Shown piece after piece: positions 14,914-23,280 of a DNA stretch of 35,953 nt; positions within the stretch are counted from its first letter, which is position 1, and every line of letters begins with the position of its first letter. The position numbers were made by a program, and so were the translations under genes. Origin of the DNA: an uncultured Bacteroidales bacterium (GTDB lineage: Bacteria > Bacteroidota > Bacteroidia > Bacteroidales > Paludibacteraceae); assembly GCA_945828585.1 (NCBI GenBank), contig CALZRN010000006.1:1-35953 (forward strand), in the 5' to 3' direction. The notes beneath the pieces were generated by a model, which saw only the letters and a list, made by a program, of their open reading frames with translations, had not been told where the DNA came from and did no database searches.

Positions 14914-16384
14914 GGGCCTTGTTGATTTCCGGAGAGAGTTCTGCATTATAGGCTATCAGGAGTCCTCCGCCAATGACGATGAGGCTACGGAGGAGGCTGT
15001 CGAGCCATATATTCGGCAGAGGTGCATACATGCTCCACAAGGCGTTGACGGCAAAGAGTCCGGTTAACAGCAAGGCGATGTACCACCACTTGCGATCCAC
15101 TACATGGAATCCACCCAAGGGTACAATAGCTGCGATGATCAAGATGTAGTAGAGACCGTACGAGAGCAGATTGCTCATTGCTGCGCCTTCCATACCATAG
15201 CGCGGTACCAGGTAGTTGTTGAGCAGCAGCGCGCTGATGGTCAGAACCAGCGAGAAGATCAGACTCAACGCATAGTACCGCGAGTAGTTCAGCGCAGAAA
15301 AACAAATAGAGAATGTCCCCAAAATCAATTGGCTGACACCCAGGATGAGTACTACGTTTTTGGCTTGTGCAAAGGTAGTACCATTAGGTAAAATATGGAA
15401 AATAAGGTCAATATTAACCCAGATGACCAGCAGAATAAATCCACCGATGAGGAGCATGTTCCTTGTCACTTGGCGTGTGAGAAGCGAACACTCTTCGCGG
15501 TTCTCCTCTTTGATGGCGCGCGCTAATTGTGGCGAGGCGATGGAGGAGACAGAACGATTCGGCACACTGACCATGACCGCCATGTATGTAGCGATAGCGA
15601 AGATACCGGTGGTGTCCAGACCCATTTTGGCGGTTACGAAGAAGGACGAGAGCGTGGGAGCCAGAACGGAAGTGACCGCAGAGAGCAAGAGGAAACCGGT
15701 ATATATCAGATAGCGGCGTACGAGTGTCGGATTGCTCTTTAAGTACGCCCAATCGGGCTTGAGCCGAATCGGCTTAAGGGAGAAAAAATACACCATGTTA
15801 ATGAGCGCAGCCAGCGCGTAGTTGACGCACAGACCGATCACCAAACCATCGAGTGAAAGGATGCGGAAGGCATAAAGCAGATAGAGCGCCAGTAGGCCGA
15901 CGCGTACCACTAACTCCCTCACGGCGCGGGGTACGACGATGTGCATCAACACGTTGCACGTACACTCATAAATCGCTTGATAGAGCATGAAGAACGCCAG
16001 CGGTAGCACGAAATAGTAGTACTCCACGAAGAGTGGCGATTTATCGCCAAACCAAGCGCCCAACGGCACACTGCAAGCCCAGTAGATACCGGCAAAGATG
16101 ATGAATCCAATCATCGGAACGACAAGCGCCCAGAAGAAGAAACCATGATCCTCGTTGCTGTCTTTTTCCCGAAAGTACGGGTAAAAACGGATGATACTGG
16201 CGTTTGTGCCTAACTGCGCCAGACCGATGAAGAGGGTAGCGGCATCGACCAGCACTCGTGCCAACCCGATTTCCTCGGTGGTGAGGAAACGGGTTAACAC
16301 GAAGAACGTGGTGACAACGCCAACGGCGATGCCCAGATAGGTCACTATCGTACCACGAACCGATTGCTTGGCGATAACTCCCAA
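14891..16384 (-). CDS. oligosaccharide flippase (Wzx/MATE-like), copy 1
   Basis: 497 residues with about 12-14 hydrophobic segments. The N-terminus QSVRGTIVTYLGIAVGVVTT followed by FFVLTRFLTTEEIGLARVLVD is typical of polysaccharide-exporter family proteins, with the TxEEIGL motif after helix 1. It would move lipid-linked sugar repeat units or similar glycolipids across the inner membrane. No glycosyltransferases adjoin it, so the substrate cannot be given. A stand-alone flippase next to truA and FKBP genes is a layout I recall from Bacteroidales generally. Confidence 0.88.
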   Translation of the reverse strand: MGVIAKQSVRGTIVTYLGIAVGVVTTFFVLTRFLTTEEIGLARVLVDAATLFIGLAQLGTNASIIRFYPYFREKDSNEDHGFFFWALVVPMIGFIIFAGIYWACSVPLGAWFGDKSPLFVEYYYFVLPLAFFMLYQAIYECTCNVLMHIVVPRAVRELVVRVGLLALYLLYAFRILSLDGLVIGLCVNYALAALINMVYFFSLKPIRLKPDWAYLKSNPTLVRRYLIYTGFLLLSAVTSVLAPTLSSFFVTAKMGLDTTGIFAIATYMAVMVSVPNRSVSSIASPQLARAIKEENREECSLLTRQVTRNMLLIGGFILLVIWVNIDLIFHILPNGTTFAQAKNVVLILGVSQLILGTFSICFSALNYSRYYALSLIFSLVLTISALLLNNYLVPRYGMEGAAMSNLLSYGLYYILIIAAIVPLGGFHVVDRKWWYIALLLTGLFAVNALWSMYAPLPNIWLDSLLRSLIVIGGGLLIAYNAELSPEINKALRDLVIT

Positions 16385-16388
16385 AGTA

Positions 16389-16422
16389 ATTTACAATTTA
16401 ATCATTTACTATTTGGTCATTT
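16389..16422. repeat. AAATGACCAAATAGTAAATG tract overlapping the FKBP lipoprotein stop
   Basis: Minus strand: AAATGACCAAATAGTAAATG then ATTAAATTGTAAATTAC. The FKBP stop TGA (16417-16419) lies in the first word. The same words occur in ribE (18811) and at the ribE stop (18311). Confidence 0.65.
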
Positions 16423-17661
16423 GATATCCAGCAGTTCGACTGTGAAGATCAACGCTGCAAACGGAGGGATGGACTGACCCGCTCCGCGCTCGCCGTAACC
16501 TAATTCATACGGGATGTAGAGTTTGTATTTCGAACCCTTCGGCATGAGTTGCAGACCTTCGGTCCAACCTTTGATGACGCCGTTCAGCGGGAACTCAATC
16601 GGCTCGCCGCGTTGGTAGGAGCTGTCGAAGACTGTGCCATCAATGAGGGTGCCCTCGTAGTGTACTTTGACGGTCTGCTCTGCGGTCGGTTTCGGACCTT
16701 TACCCTGCACGAGTACTTCGTACTGAAGGCCGGATTCGGTTACTTTAACTTCTTCGCGGAGTGCGTTCTCCTGCAGGAACTTCTCACCTGCTGCTTTGGC
16801 CTCGCCGTATTTGAGGCGGTTGATGACCTCTTCTACATACGCATTGGCAGCAGCGCCGTCAAACTGAGAGGTGTAATTATACAGACCATTGATGAAACCC
16901 TGTTTGAGAAGCTCGAAGTTGGTCTCCAGACCATCGATACCCAGCAGCCCAACGGGCTCTTGCTCGCGGATAGCCTTACCGATATTCTTTGCCATAGCTA
17001 CTACTTGCGGATTGCGCACATCTTCCTTCATGCCCTTGTTGACATTCTTAATGAACTCCTCTTTTGCGTTACCCACGGTATCTTCGGAGAGGACGTACAT
17101 ACGGATCTGCTGACCATTCATGAGACCGAAGGCGTAGTTGAGCGAGTCGATGGCAGAAGCCAACTCGATGGTCTTCGCTTTGCTCGGGCACTTGGAGTAA
17201 ACGACTTTGCCTGCTTCCATAGCGCGATTGCTTTGGTAGCAAGACATGAGGAAACTCTCTGCTGCGGCTTCGGGCATAACGGTAGTGTCCTCGTAGAGGG
17301 CATTGACTACTGCCTGGAGGAAGATACGCTCGTTGAGCGTCCAGTCTTTATTCTCCGCCAGACCCTTCTGCTCAAAGGTCTTAACGGAGATACCGAACTG
17401 ACGACCCGTTTGCTCAATATCGCTCAGGGACTCTTCTTTACCCTGATAAGCAGCCTCGAGGGCGTCGATAAACTCTGCTACGGCTGCATCGCTGCTGTCG
17501 TTAGCCAGGAAACGGCTCTTAATCTGCAGACCATTGAGCAGACCCAGCGCATAGTTCACGGAGTCCGCTTCGTTCTCTAATACGGCATCTTGTGCCTTGT
17601 AGCTGTTGCCGCAGGAAATCATAGCCATGACGGCAAGCATTAAAATACTGATTTTTTTCAT
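16417..17661 (-). CDS. FKBP-type peptidyl-prolyl isomerase lipoprotein with duplicated N-terminal domain
   Basis: 414 residues. Lipoprotein signal ending in MISC (Cys17). Two FKBP_N-like dimerisation units are visible: about 32-150 (DSVNYALGLLNGLQIKSRFL) and about 168-290 (DSLNYAFGLMNGQQIRMYVL), an internal duplication. The catalytic FKBP domain occupies about 320-414 (VKVHYEGTLIDGTVFDSSYQ, GWTEGLQLMPKGSKY, YGERGAGQSIPPFAALIFTV). Probable periplasmic folding catalyst. The next gene upstream encodes a shorter cytosolic relative, so this is a tandem paralogous pair. Confidence 0.94.
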   Translation of the reverse strand: MKKISILMLAVMAMISCGNSYKAQDAVLENEADSVNYALGLLNGLQIKSRFLANDSSDAAVAEFIDALEAAYQGKEESLSDIEQTGRQFGISVKTFEQKGLAENKDWTLNERIFLQAVVNALYEDTTVMPEAAAESFLMSCYQSNRAMEAGKVVYSKCPSKAKTIELASAIDSLNYAFGLMNGQQIRMYVLSEDTVGNAKEEFIKNVNKGMKEDVRNPQVVAMAKNIGKAIREQEPVGLLGIDGLETNFELLKQGFINGLYNYTSQFDGAAANAYVEEVINRLKYGEAKAAGEKFLQENALREEVKVTESGLQYEVLVQGKGPKPTAEQTVKVHYEGTLIDGTVFDSSYQRGEPIEFPLNGVIKGWTEGLQLMPKGSKYKLYIPYELGYGERGAGQSIPPFAALIFTVELLDIK

Positions 17662-17679
17662 CGTTTTATATTTTTTTTT

Positions 17680-17723
17680 CGTTATTTCGGGATTACGTGA
17701 TTACGTGATTACGTGATTACGGA
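17680..17723. repeat. CGTAATCA tandem tract between the two FKBP genes
   Basis: Three ATTACGTG units in a row on the plus strand, flanked by TTTCGGG and GTTATTTCG. It starts one base after the stop of the shorter FKBP gene (17725-17727). Confidence 0.7.
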
Positions 17724-17724
17724 T

Positions 17725-18309
17725 TTATTCAATTCCTAAGAGTTCTACCGTGAAGATCAGGGCTGCGTACGGGGGAATGGATGCTCCAGCTCCGCGCTCG
17801 CCGTAAGCCAGCTGATAGGGGATGAAGAATTTGTACTTCGAACCGATGGACATCAGTTGGAGTCCTTCGGTCCAACCTTTGATGACACCGTTCAGCGGGA
17901 AAGTGATCGACTCGCCGCGTTTGTACGAGCTGTCGAAAACCGTTCCGTCGATGAGCGTACCTTCATAATGTACGCGCACGGTGTCGGTAGCTTTCGGTTT
18001 CTGACCCAGCGACGGCTCGAGGATCTCGTACTGCAGACCGGATTCCGTCACTTTGACGCCTTCGCGTTTGGCGTTCTCGGCGAGGAATTTCTCACCTGCC
18101 TCTTTCGCTGCGCCGGCGATCTTCTGCTCCAACTCCTGGAAGAACGTGTTCAATACCTGTTGTGCCTCTTGATAACTGATCTTGGGTTGCTGATGGGTCA
18201 GTACATCTTCGATGCCGGCTGCGAGGTCCTGATAGTTCAGTTTCTCTACGCCGCTGCCCATGAGGTTTTGACCCATTGAGAGGCCTAATGCATAACTAAT
18301 TTTGTCCAT
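17725..18309 (-). CDS. FKBP-type peptidyl-prolyl isomerase, cytosolic form
   Basis: 194 residues, no signal peptide. N-terminal FKBP_N-like helices (MDKISYALGLSMGQNLMGSG, then a 60-residue helical stretch) and a C-terminal FKBP domain from about 100 (VRVHYEGTLIDGTVFDSSYK, GWTEGLQLMSIGSKYKFFIP, YGERGAGASIPPYAALIFTV). The FKBP domain closely matches the neighbouring lipoprotein, so one arose from the other by tandem duplication, with location set by the presence or absence of the signal. Confidence 0.94.
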   Translation of the reverse strand: MDKISYALGLSMGQNLMGSGVEKLNYQDLAAGIEDVLTHQQPKISYQEAQQVLNTFFQELEQKIAGAAKEAGEKFLAENAKREGVKVTESGLQYEILEPSLGQKPKATDTVRVHYEGTLIDGTVFDSSYKRGESITFPLNGVIKGWTEGLQLMSIGSKYKFFIPYQLAYGERGAGASIPPYAALIFTVELLGIE

Positions 18310-18310
18310 A

Positions 18311-18350
18311 AATTCATTTACAATTTTATCATTTACAATTTTTTCATTTA
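18311..18350. repeat. AAATTGTAAATGATAAAATT tract overlapping the ribE stop
   Basis: Minus strand: AAATGA, AAAAATTGTAAATGA, TAAAATTGTAAATGA. The ribE TGA (18344-18346) is part of the first word, and the tract runs to the start of the FKBP gene. Confidence 0.65.
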
Positions 18351-19000
18351 TTTTGCCATTGATTCATTTGCGAGAGATAGCGTGCCATGTATTTGCCGAG
18401 GATGTCAAACTCGAGGTTGACTACCGTGCCTGCCTCGATGTACTTGAAGTTCGTATTCTCCTCGGTATAGGGAATGATGCAAACCGACACGTATCCTTTG
18501 TTGTCTTGGATGTCGGGTTCGCAGACTGTCAGGCTTACACCATTGATGGTCACCGATCCTTTGTCCACGCAGAAATACCCGCGTTCCACCATCTCTTTGG
18601 AGGTCTCGTACTCAAAGCGGTAGTACCAGCTGCCGTCGGTCTCATGCGCATCGATACAGACAGCTTTCTGATCCACGTGGCCCTGCACGATGTGTCCATC
18701 GAGACGACCGCCCATGAGCATCGAGCGCTCTACGTTGACCCAGTCGCCGACTTTGAGCAAGTCGAGGTTCGTTAGACGCAGGCTCTCCTGCATCGCTGTG
18801 ACGGTATATACATTTACCATTTCACCATTTACCATTTGGTCATTTGTCTGCACCACCGTCAGGCACACGCCGTTATGCGCAATCGACTGATCGATTGACA
18901 GCGGCTCGCCGAAGGGGTTGCGAAGCGTGAGGTGTTTGTTGGTTTGCTCGGTCTCAATCTTAACGACCTGAGCCATTGTTTCTACGATTCCTGAGAACAT
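18344..19000 (-). CDS. ribE: riboflavin synthase, alpha chain
   Basis: 218 residues. MFSGIVETMAQV is the invariant start. The two lumazine-binding half-domains are visible: SIAHNGVCLTVV (about 40) and VTINGVSLTVCEPD (about 150), with GDWVNVERSM and GGRLDGHIVQGHVD between. It dismutates two 6,7-dimethyl-8-ribityllumazine molecules to give riboflavin. An insert DQMVNGEMVN after QTN (about residues 52-62) is coded by repeat words found in nearby gaps and makes the protein longer than the usual 195-205. The start overlaps the end of the upstream flippase gene by 41 nt. Confidence 0.95.
   Translation of the reverse strand: MFSGIVETMAQVVKIETEQTNKHLTLRNPFGEPLSIDQSIAHNGVCLTVVQTNDQMVNGEMVNVYTVTAMQESLRLTNLDLLKVGDWVNVERSMLMGGRLDGHIVQGHVDQKAVCIDAHETDGSWYYRFEYETSKEMVERGYFCVDKGSVTINGVSLTVCEPDIQDNKGYVSVCIIPYTEENTNFKYIEAGTVVNLEFDILGKYMARYLSQMNQWQNK
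18811..18846. repeat. AAATGGTGAAATGGTAAATG words inside ribE
   Basis: On the coding strand CAAATGACCAAATGGTAAAT is followed by GGTGAAATGGTAAATG. The first word matches the intergenic tract at 16389-16422 (AAATGACCAAATAGTAAATG). It codes NDQMVNGEMVN in frame. Confidence 0.75.
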
Positions 19001-20414
19001 TTTGAATAGGAAAATCTTTACGGGTTAATATAAATAAGTAGATGCCGATCAGTACCGTGCCGATACCCATCAGCGCCCACATGTTTTGTACATAATACAG
19101 CCGGAAGGCATAATAAACTCCTAATAGCCCGAGCGTCAGCGCTGTATAACCGCCAATCGTCTTGAGGTCGTACGGGATTGGCGCTTTCTTCTGACCGATG
19201 AAATAGGAGAGGAGCATGATCACGAAATAGCAGACGAGGCTACTGCCGCAAGATGCCCAATAACCGATGAGCGGCACGCCGACAATCTGAAGCACCAGCG
19301 TGATCACCAGGCCGATGAGCGAGAAATAGGCGCCCCATTTCGTCTCGTCCGTCAGTTTGTACCAGAACGAGAGGTTGAAGTAGATGCCTTGGAAGACATA
19401 CGTCCAGAGCACCACAGGCACAATCTTCAACCCCTCCCAATAAGCACTCGAGACGATGTAACGGAAGATGTCCAGATAAAAGATCACGCCCAAGAGGATG
19501 AGGTACGAGAAGATGATGTAGTACTTCATCGCATCGGCGTACGCCTCTACGGATTGCCGGTCTTTATGTTTCGCGAAGACGAAAGGCTCGTACGCATAGC
19601 GGAAGGCCTGGGTGAACATCATCATCACCATCGCTACCTTGAAGCACGCGCCGTAGATACCGAGTTGCGCTTGTGCATCTGCGCCGGTGTAGAGATAAGG
19701 GAAGAGGATGCGGTCGAGAGTCTGGTTCATGATGCCTGCCACGCCGAGTACCAGCAACGGCAGCGAGTAGCGCAACATCTCCTTGAGCGCTAAGCCGTCA
19801 AACTGTCCGCCTTTCGGCATTGTGAACGGCAAGAGGCAGAGGGTCTGGATCGTCGTCGCTAAGATGTTACTGAGGAAGACATAGAACACATCGTTCTTGC
19901 CCAGGACTACTAAGAAAAGGATGTTAAAACCGATGTTCAGTATCACAAACAGCAACTTGAGTGCCGCAAAAACGATTGGTCGCTTCTGGTAACGCAAGTA
20001 CGCAAAGGGGATGCACGCAAACGCATCGATAGCTACCGTCGCGAACATCATCTCCACAAACTCCGAATGGTCGGGATAACCCAGAACATTCGCTAAGGGC
20101 TGATGGAAGATGATGACCAGCACGGTGAATAATGCGCTGGTGCATAAAAGGGTAATAAACGCGGTCTTATAGACACTCTTAGCGTCGTAATCCTCGCGGT
20201 TGGCGAAACGGAAGAAGCCGGTCTCCATGCCATACGTAAGGATCACCAGCAGTAGCGCCGTCCATGCGTAGAGGTTCGTGACAATACCGTAGTCGTCCGT
20301 CCGCGCGAGGACGTACGTATAGAGCGGTACGAGCAGGTAGTTCAGAAACTTACCTATTATCGAACTCAGACCATAGATGGCGGTGTCCTTCGCCAGGGAT
20401 TTCATCTCACTCAT
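18960..20414 (-). CDS. oligosaccharide flippase (Wzx/MATE-like), copy 2
   Basis: 484 residues with about 14 hydrophobic segments. MKSLAKDTAIYGLSSIIGKF and LNYLLVPLYTYVLARTDDYG form the typical first helix and loop of polysaccharide-exporter flippases. Sequence differs clearly from the copy at 14891-16384. Likely moves a lipid-linked glycan across the inner membrane; substrate unknown. It overlaps rsmI by 8 nt at its start and ribE by 41 nt at its end, so it is embedded in a tightly packed operon. Confidence 0.88.
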   Translation of the reverse strand: MSEMKSLAKDTAIYGLSSIIGKFLNYLLVPLYTYVLARTDDYGIVTNLYAWTALLLVILTYGMETGFFRFANREDYDAKSVYKTAFITLLCTSALFTVLVIIFHQPLANVLGYPDHSEFVEMMFATVAIDAFACIPFAYLRYQKRPIVFAALKLLFVILNIGFNILFLVVLGKNDVFYVFLSNILATTIQTLCLLPFTMPKGGQFDGLALKEMLRYSLPLLVLGVAGIMNQTLDRILFPYLYTGADAQAQLGIYGACFKVAMVMMMFTQAFRYAYEPFVFAKHKDRQSVEAYADAMKYYIIFSYLILLGVIFYLDIFRYIVSSAYWEGLKIVPVVLWTYVFQGIYFNLSFWYKLTDETKWGAYFSLIGLVITLVLQIVGVPLIGYWASCGSSLVCYFVIMLLSYFIGQKKAPIPYDLKTIGGYTALTLGLLGVYYAFRLYYVQNMWALMGIGTVLIGIYLFILTRKDFPIQNVLRNRRNNGSGR

Positions 20415-21099
20415 CCTCTTCCTCCTTTTTCTTTGTTTCTATGCCTCCTACGCACACTACAATCTCACCCTTAGGAGCTTTCGCTTTGAAATGCGCTATC
20501 AGTTCTGTAAGGGTGCCTCGTACGGTCTCTTCGTGGAGCTTGCTGATCTCGCGGGTGACGGACGCTTTGCGTTCTTCTCCGCATACCTGGGATAGTTGCT
20601 CCAGGGTCTTCACGAGCCGGAAGGGCGACTCATAGATGATGAAGGTCTGGTCGAGTTGTGCCAAGTACTGCAGACGTGTCTGCCGGCCTTTCTTCTGCGG
20701 AAGGAAGCCTTCAAAGTAGAAATGGTTGTTCGGCAGACCGCTATCCACCAACGCCGGCACAAAAGCCGTTGCACCAGGGAGTGTCTGGATCTCGATACCG
20801 GCTTCTGCGGCAGCACGAGTCAAGAAGAACCCCGGGTCGCTGATAGCCGGCGTACCGGCATCGGAGATGAGCGCGATATTCGCACCCGCCTTCAGCCGCT
20901 CCACGATGTCCGCAGAGGTCTCATGTTCGTTGAACTTATGATGGCTCTTTAAGGGCGTATGGATGTCGAAATGCTGCAGCAACACGCCGCTGGTGCGTGT
21001 GTCTTCCGCCAAAATCAGATCAACCGATTTCAGCGTCTCAATCGCACGGAACGTCATGTCCTGCAGATTGCCGACCGGTGTTGGAACGATATACAGCAT
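20407..21099 (-). CDS. rsmI: 16S rRNA (cytidine(1402)-2'-O)-methyltransferase
   Basis: 230 residues. MLYIVPTPVGNLQDMTFRAI, AEDTRTSGVLLQHF, ISDAGTPAISDPGF and the LPGATAFVPALVDSGLP stretch are hallmark RsmI (tetrapyrrole-methylase fold) motifs. It 2'-O-methylates C1402 in the decoding centre of 16S rRNA. The start codon abuts the stop of the coiled-coil protein gene upstream (0 nt). The C-terminus ends in a Lys/Glu tail and stays near normal length. Confidence 0.95.
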   Translation of the reverse strand: MLYIVPTPVGNLQDMTFRAIETLKSVDLILAEDTRTSGVLLQHFDIHTPLKSHHKFNEHETSADIVERLKAGANIALISDAGTPAISDPGFFLTRAAAEAGIEIQTLPGATAFVPALVDSGLPNNHFYFEGFLPQKKGRQTRLQYLAQLDQTFIIYESPFRLVKTLEQLSQVCGEERKASVTREISKLHEETVRGTLTELIAHFKAKAPKGEIVVCVGGIETKKKEEEDE

Positions 21100-21651
21100 T
21101 TATCCGAAACGGCGGTGAAGGGAAACGATAAACTGTTGGTAACTATTGCTCTCGGTGTCCCATTGGAAACGGGATCCGATATAAGTCATCGCCTCATCGA
21201 AGGACTTCAGCTCATTGATCTCCGTGAGGGTGCGTTGCATCAATTCGGCATTCTGACCGAAGAGCTCGCGTTGGTACAAGAATCGATCGCCCAACGAGAT
21301 CGCCTGACGGATGTCGTCCACCGGTTTGCCATAGACCGCTGCTTTTGGAGAAGCTTGCTCCTCTACTACAGGCGCTGGCTCTGCTATAGCGGGAGCGGGC
21401 TCCGGTTCCTTCGATATTTCGACATCTCGAGATACCGGTATTTCGATGGGTTTCTCCACAATCTTCTCCACCACTTTTTCTACCACCTGAGGTTCCGGCA
21501 GAGGCCGGCTCTTCAGCTCCTCGATCTCTGCCTCCATCGAAGCGATCACGGCTTCGTTGGTCTGCTGAGCCTCCTCCAGCACGGCGATGCGTTTTTCGTA
21601 TGCCGCAATCCGTGCTTCGAGGGACTCAAAATATTTGATTACTTCTTCCAT
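21100..21651 (-). CDS. conserved coiled-coil protein of unknown function
   Basis: 183 residues. About 1-48 is a predicted coiled coil (MEEVIKYFESLEARIAAYEK, then IAVLEEAQ); about 50-110 is a Pro/Glu/Val linker with VVEKVVEKIVEKPIE; about 112-183 is a compact end with DIRQAISLGDRFLYQRELFG and FDEAMTYIGSRFQWD, which I recall as a recurrent C-terminal region of Bacteroidales proteins without a known role. No signal peptide or membrane helix. Lies between a peptide transporter and rsmI in the same operon. Confidence 0.8.
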   Translation of the reverse strand: MEEVIKYFESLEARIAAYEKRIAVLEEAQQTNEAVIASMEAEIEELKSRPLPEPQVVEKVVEKIVEKPIEIPVSRDVEISKEPEPAPAIAEPAPVVEEQASPKAAVYGKPVDDIRQAISLGDRFLYQRELFGQNAELMQRTLTEINELKSFDEAMTYIGSRFQWDTESNSYQQFIVSLHRRFG

Positions 21652-21672
21652 AATAAATGTTCAAATGGTAAA

Positions 21673-23211
21673 TTATTTTGTTGCGTCTTCTAATTTACCC
21701 ATCATTGCGAACATAAAGATAGCAGCGATGAGGCAAACACCGATAAATACGCTCCATACGAGCCACAACGGCAGACTGCCCCAAAGGAAACCACCTACAG
21801 AAACGAGGAAGTTACCCAATGCGGTAGCTACAAACCAACCGCCCATCATCATTCCTTTGTACTGCGGAGGTGCCACTTTGCTGACAAACGAGATACCCAT
21901 CGGGCTGAGCAGCAGCTCGCCGAAAGTGAGTACCAGATATGTGATAATCAGCACGTTGGAGTTAACGAACGTGCCGTCTCCTGTCACGCGCGCCAACTCT
22001 TGCTCCGCCGGAGTCAGCAGACCGATAGAGCAGAACGCCATTAGGGCATAAGCTGCGGCTGCCACCAACATTCCGTACGCGATCTTACGCGGTGCAGAAG
22101 GTTCTTTGCCTTTCGCAGCCAGCGCACCGAAGATGGCCATACTAACCGGCGTCAGTGCTACTACGTAGAAGGGGTTAAACTGCTGGAAGATTGGCGCGGA
22201 GATACCCAACTCAGCGGGGTGGCGGAGGTACTTGTATGCCAGCGCACCCAGTACTGCGACACCAACACACGACCAGATCATCTTTGCTTTTTTCGTGCCC
22301 TCGCCGAAAAGACCAAACAGCACGTACACAAGAATCGCTACCAGAACCAAGTTCCAGATATCAAAAGCCATTGTTTGTACGCCTGTTACAACCGGCGTCA
22401 CGAACTCGTTGGCGAAATACGTCAGCGTCAGACCGTTCTGGTGGAAAGCCATCCAGAAGAAGAGTACTACGGCGAACACGAGGCACAATGCCACGATGCG
22501 TTTTTTCGTCTGCTCCGGCGAGAGGGTCTCTACTTTCTGACCACTTGCTGCGGCTTGCTTAGCCGTGTTCTCCACATGCTTGAACCACGGACGGCAAGCG
22601 TAATAGATAGCAATACTGAGTACCAGCGAAGCGCAGGCTACCGCGAAAGCGAAGTGATAACTGTCGTTCACGCTCACGCCCAAACTCTCTTGCGCCCAAG
22701 CCATGATCTTCACAGCGGCTGTCGGAGCGAACATCGCACCGATGTTGATCGCCATGTAGAAGAGCGAGAAAGCTGCATCGCGGCGGTCGGCATAAGCCGG
22801 GTCGTCGTAGAGGTTGCCGACCATCACCTGCAGGTTGCCTTTGAAGAGGCCGGTTCCGAAACTGATGAGCACTAATGCACCAATCATGCCGGTCATCGCT
22901 ACCGCCGTGCTACCGTACTCCACGCCTCCCATCGGGATCGCCAGAAGCACATAGCCTAAGAACATAATGATGATACCTATCGTCACGCACTTGCCGTAAC
23001 CGATCTTGTCGGCTACGATACCGCCGATGAGCGGCAGGAAATATACGAACGCCAGGAACGTAGAATAGATTGCGCCTGCAGCCGAAGCCGACAGACCAAA
23101 ATTAGCGCGCAAGAAAAGCGCAAAGACGGCTAACATCGTGTAGTAGCCGAAACGCTCGCCTGTGTTGGCTAAAGCCAACGCGAACAATCCTTTGGGTTGA
23201 TTCTTAAACAT
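21673..23211 (-). CDS. proton-dependent oligopeptide transporter (POT/PTR family, MFS)
   Basis: 512 residues with about 12-14 membrane helices. FKNQPKGLFALALANTGERF then GYYTMLAVFALFLRANFGLS carries the ExxERF-Y-type helix 1 motif of POT transporters (here NTGERFGYY), and FVYFLPLIGGIVADKIGYGK is the conserved loop after helix 2. It would import di- and tripeptides with protons. The stop is followed by an AT-rich word like those of the 16389 tract. The upstream gap to ilvE holds a CTAGGG tandem tract. Confidence 0.92.
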   Translation of the reverse strand: MFKNQPKGLFALALANTGERFGYYTMLAVFALFLRANFGLSASAAGAIYSTFLAFVYFLPLIGGIVADKIGYGKCVTIGIIIMFLGYVLLAIPMGGVEYGSTAVAMTGMIGALVLISFGTGLFKGNLQVMVGNLYDDPAYADRRDAAFSLFYMAINIGAMFAPTAAVKIMAWAQESLGVSVNDSYHFAFAVACASLVLSIAIYYACRPWFKHVENTAKQAAASGQKVETLSPEQTKKRIVALCLVFAVVLFFWMAFHQNGLTLTYFANEFVTPVVTGVQTMAFDIWNLVLVAILVYVLFGLFGEGTKKAKMIWSCVGVAVLGALAYKYLRHPAELGISAPIFQQFNPFYVVALTPVSMAIFGALAAKGKEPSAPRKIAYGMLVAAAAYALMAFCSIGLLTPAEQELARVTGDGTFVNSNVLIITYLVLTFGELLLSPMGISFVSKVAPPQYKGMMMGGWFVATALGNFLVSVGGFLWGSLPLWLVWSVFIGVCLIAAIFMFAMMGKLEDATK

Positions 23212-23231
23212 AAATTATTTGGTTTTTAGTT

Positions 23232-23280
23232 GTTTTCTAGTTTACTAGTTGACTAGGGTCCTAGGGTTCTAGGGTCCTAA
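23232..23280. repeat. CTAGGACCCTAGAACCCTAG tract overlapping the ilvE stop
   Basis: Minus strand: TAGGACCCTAGAACCCTAGG then ACCCTAGTCAACTAGTAAAC. The ilvE stop TAG (23277-23279) is the first word of the tract, which fills most of the 65-nt gap before the transporter gene. Confidence 0.7.

Noticed and set aside
16549..17580. 343-codon plus-strand open frame
   Set aside because: It lies antisense to the well-supported FKBP lipoprotein gene and has no family-like features; a shadow of codon bias.
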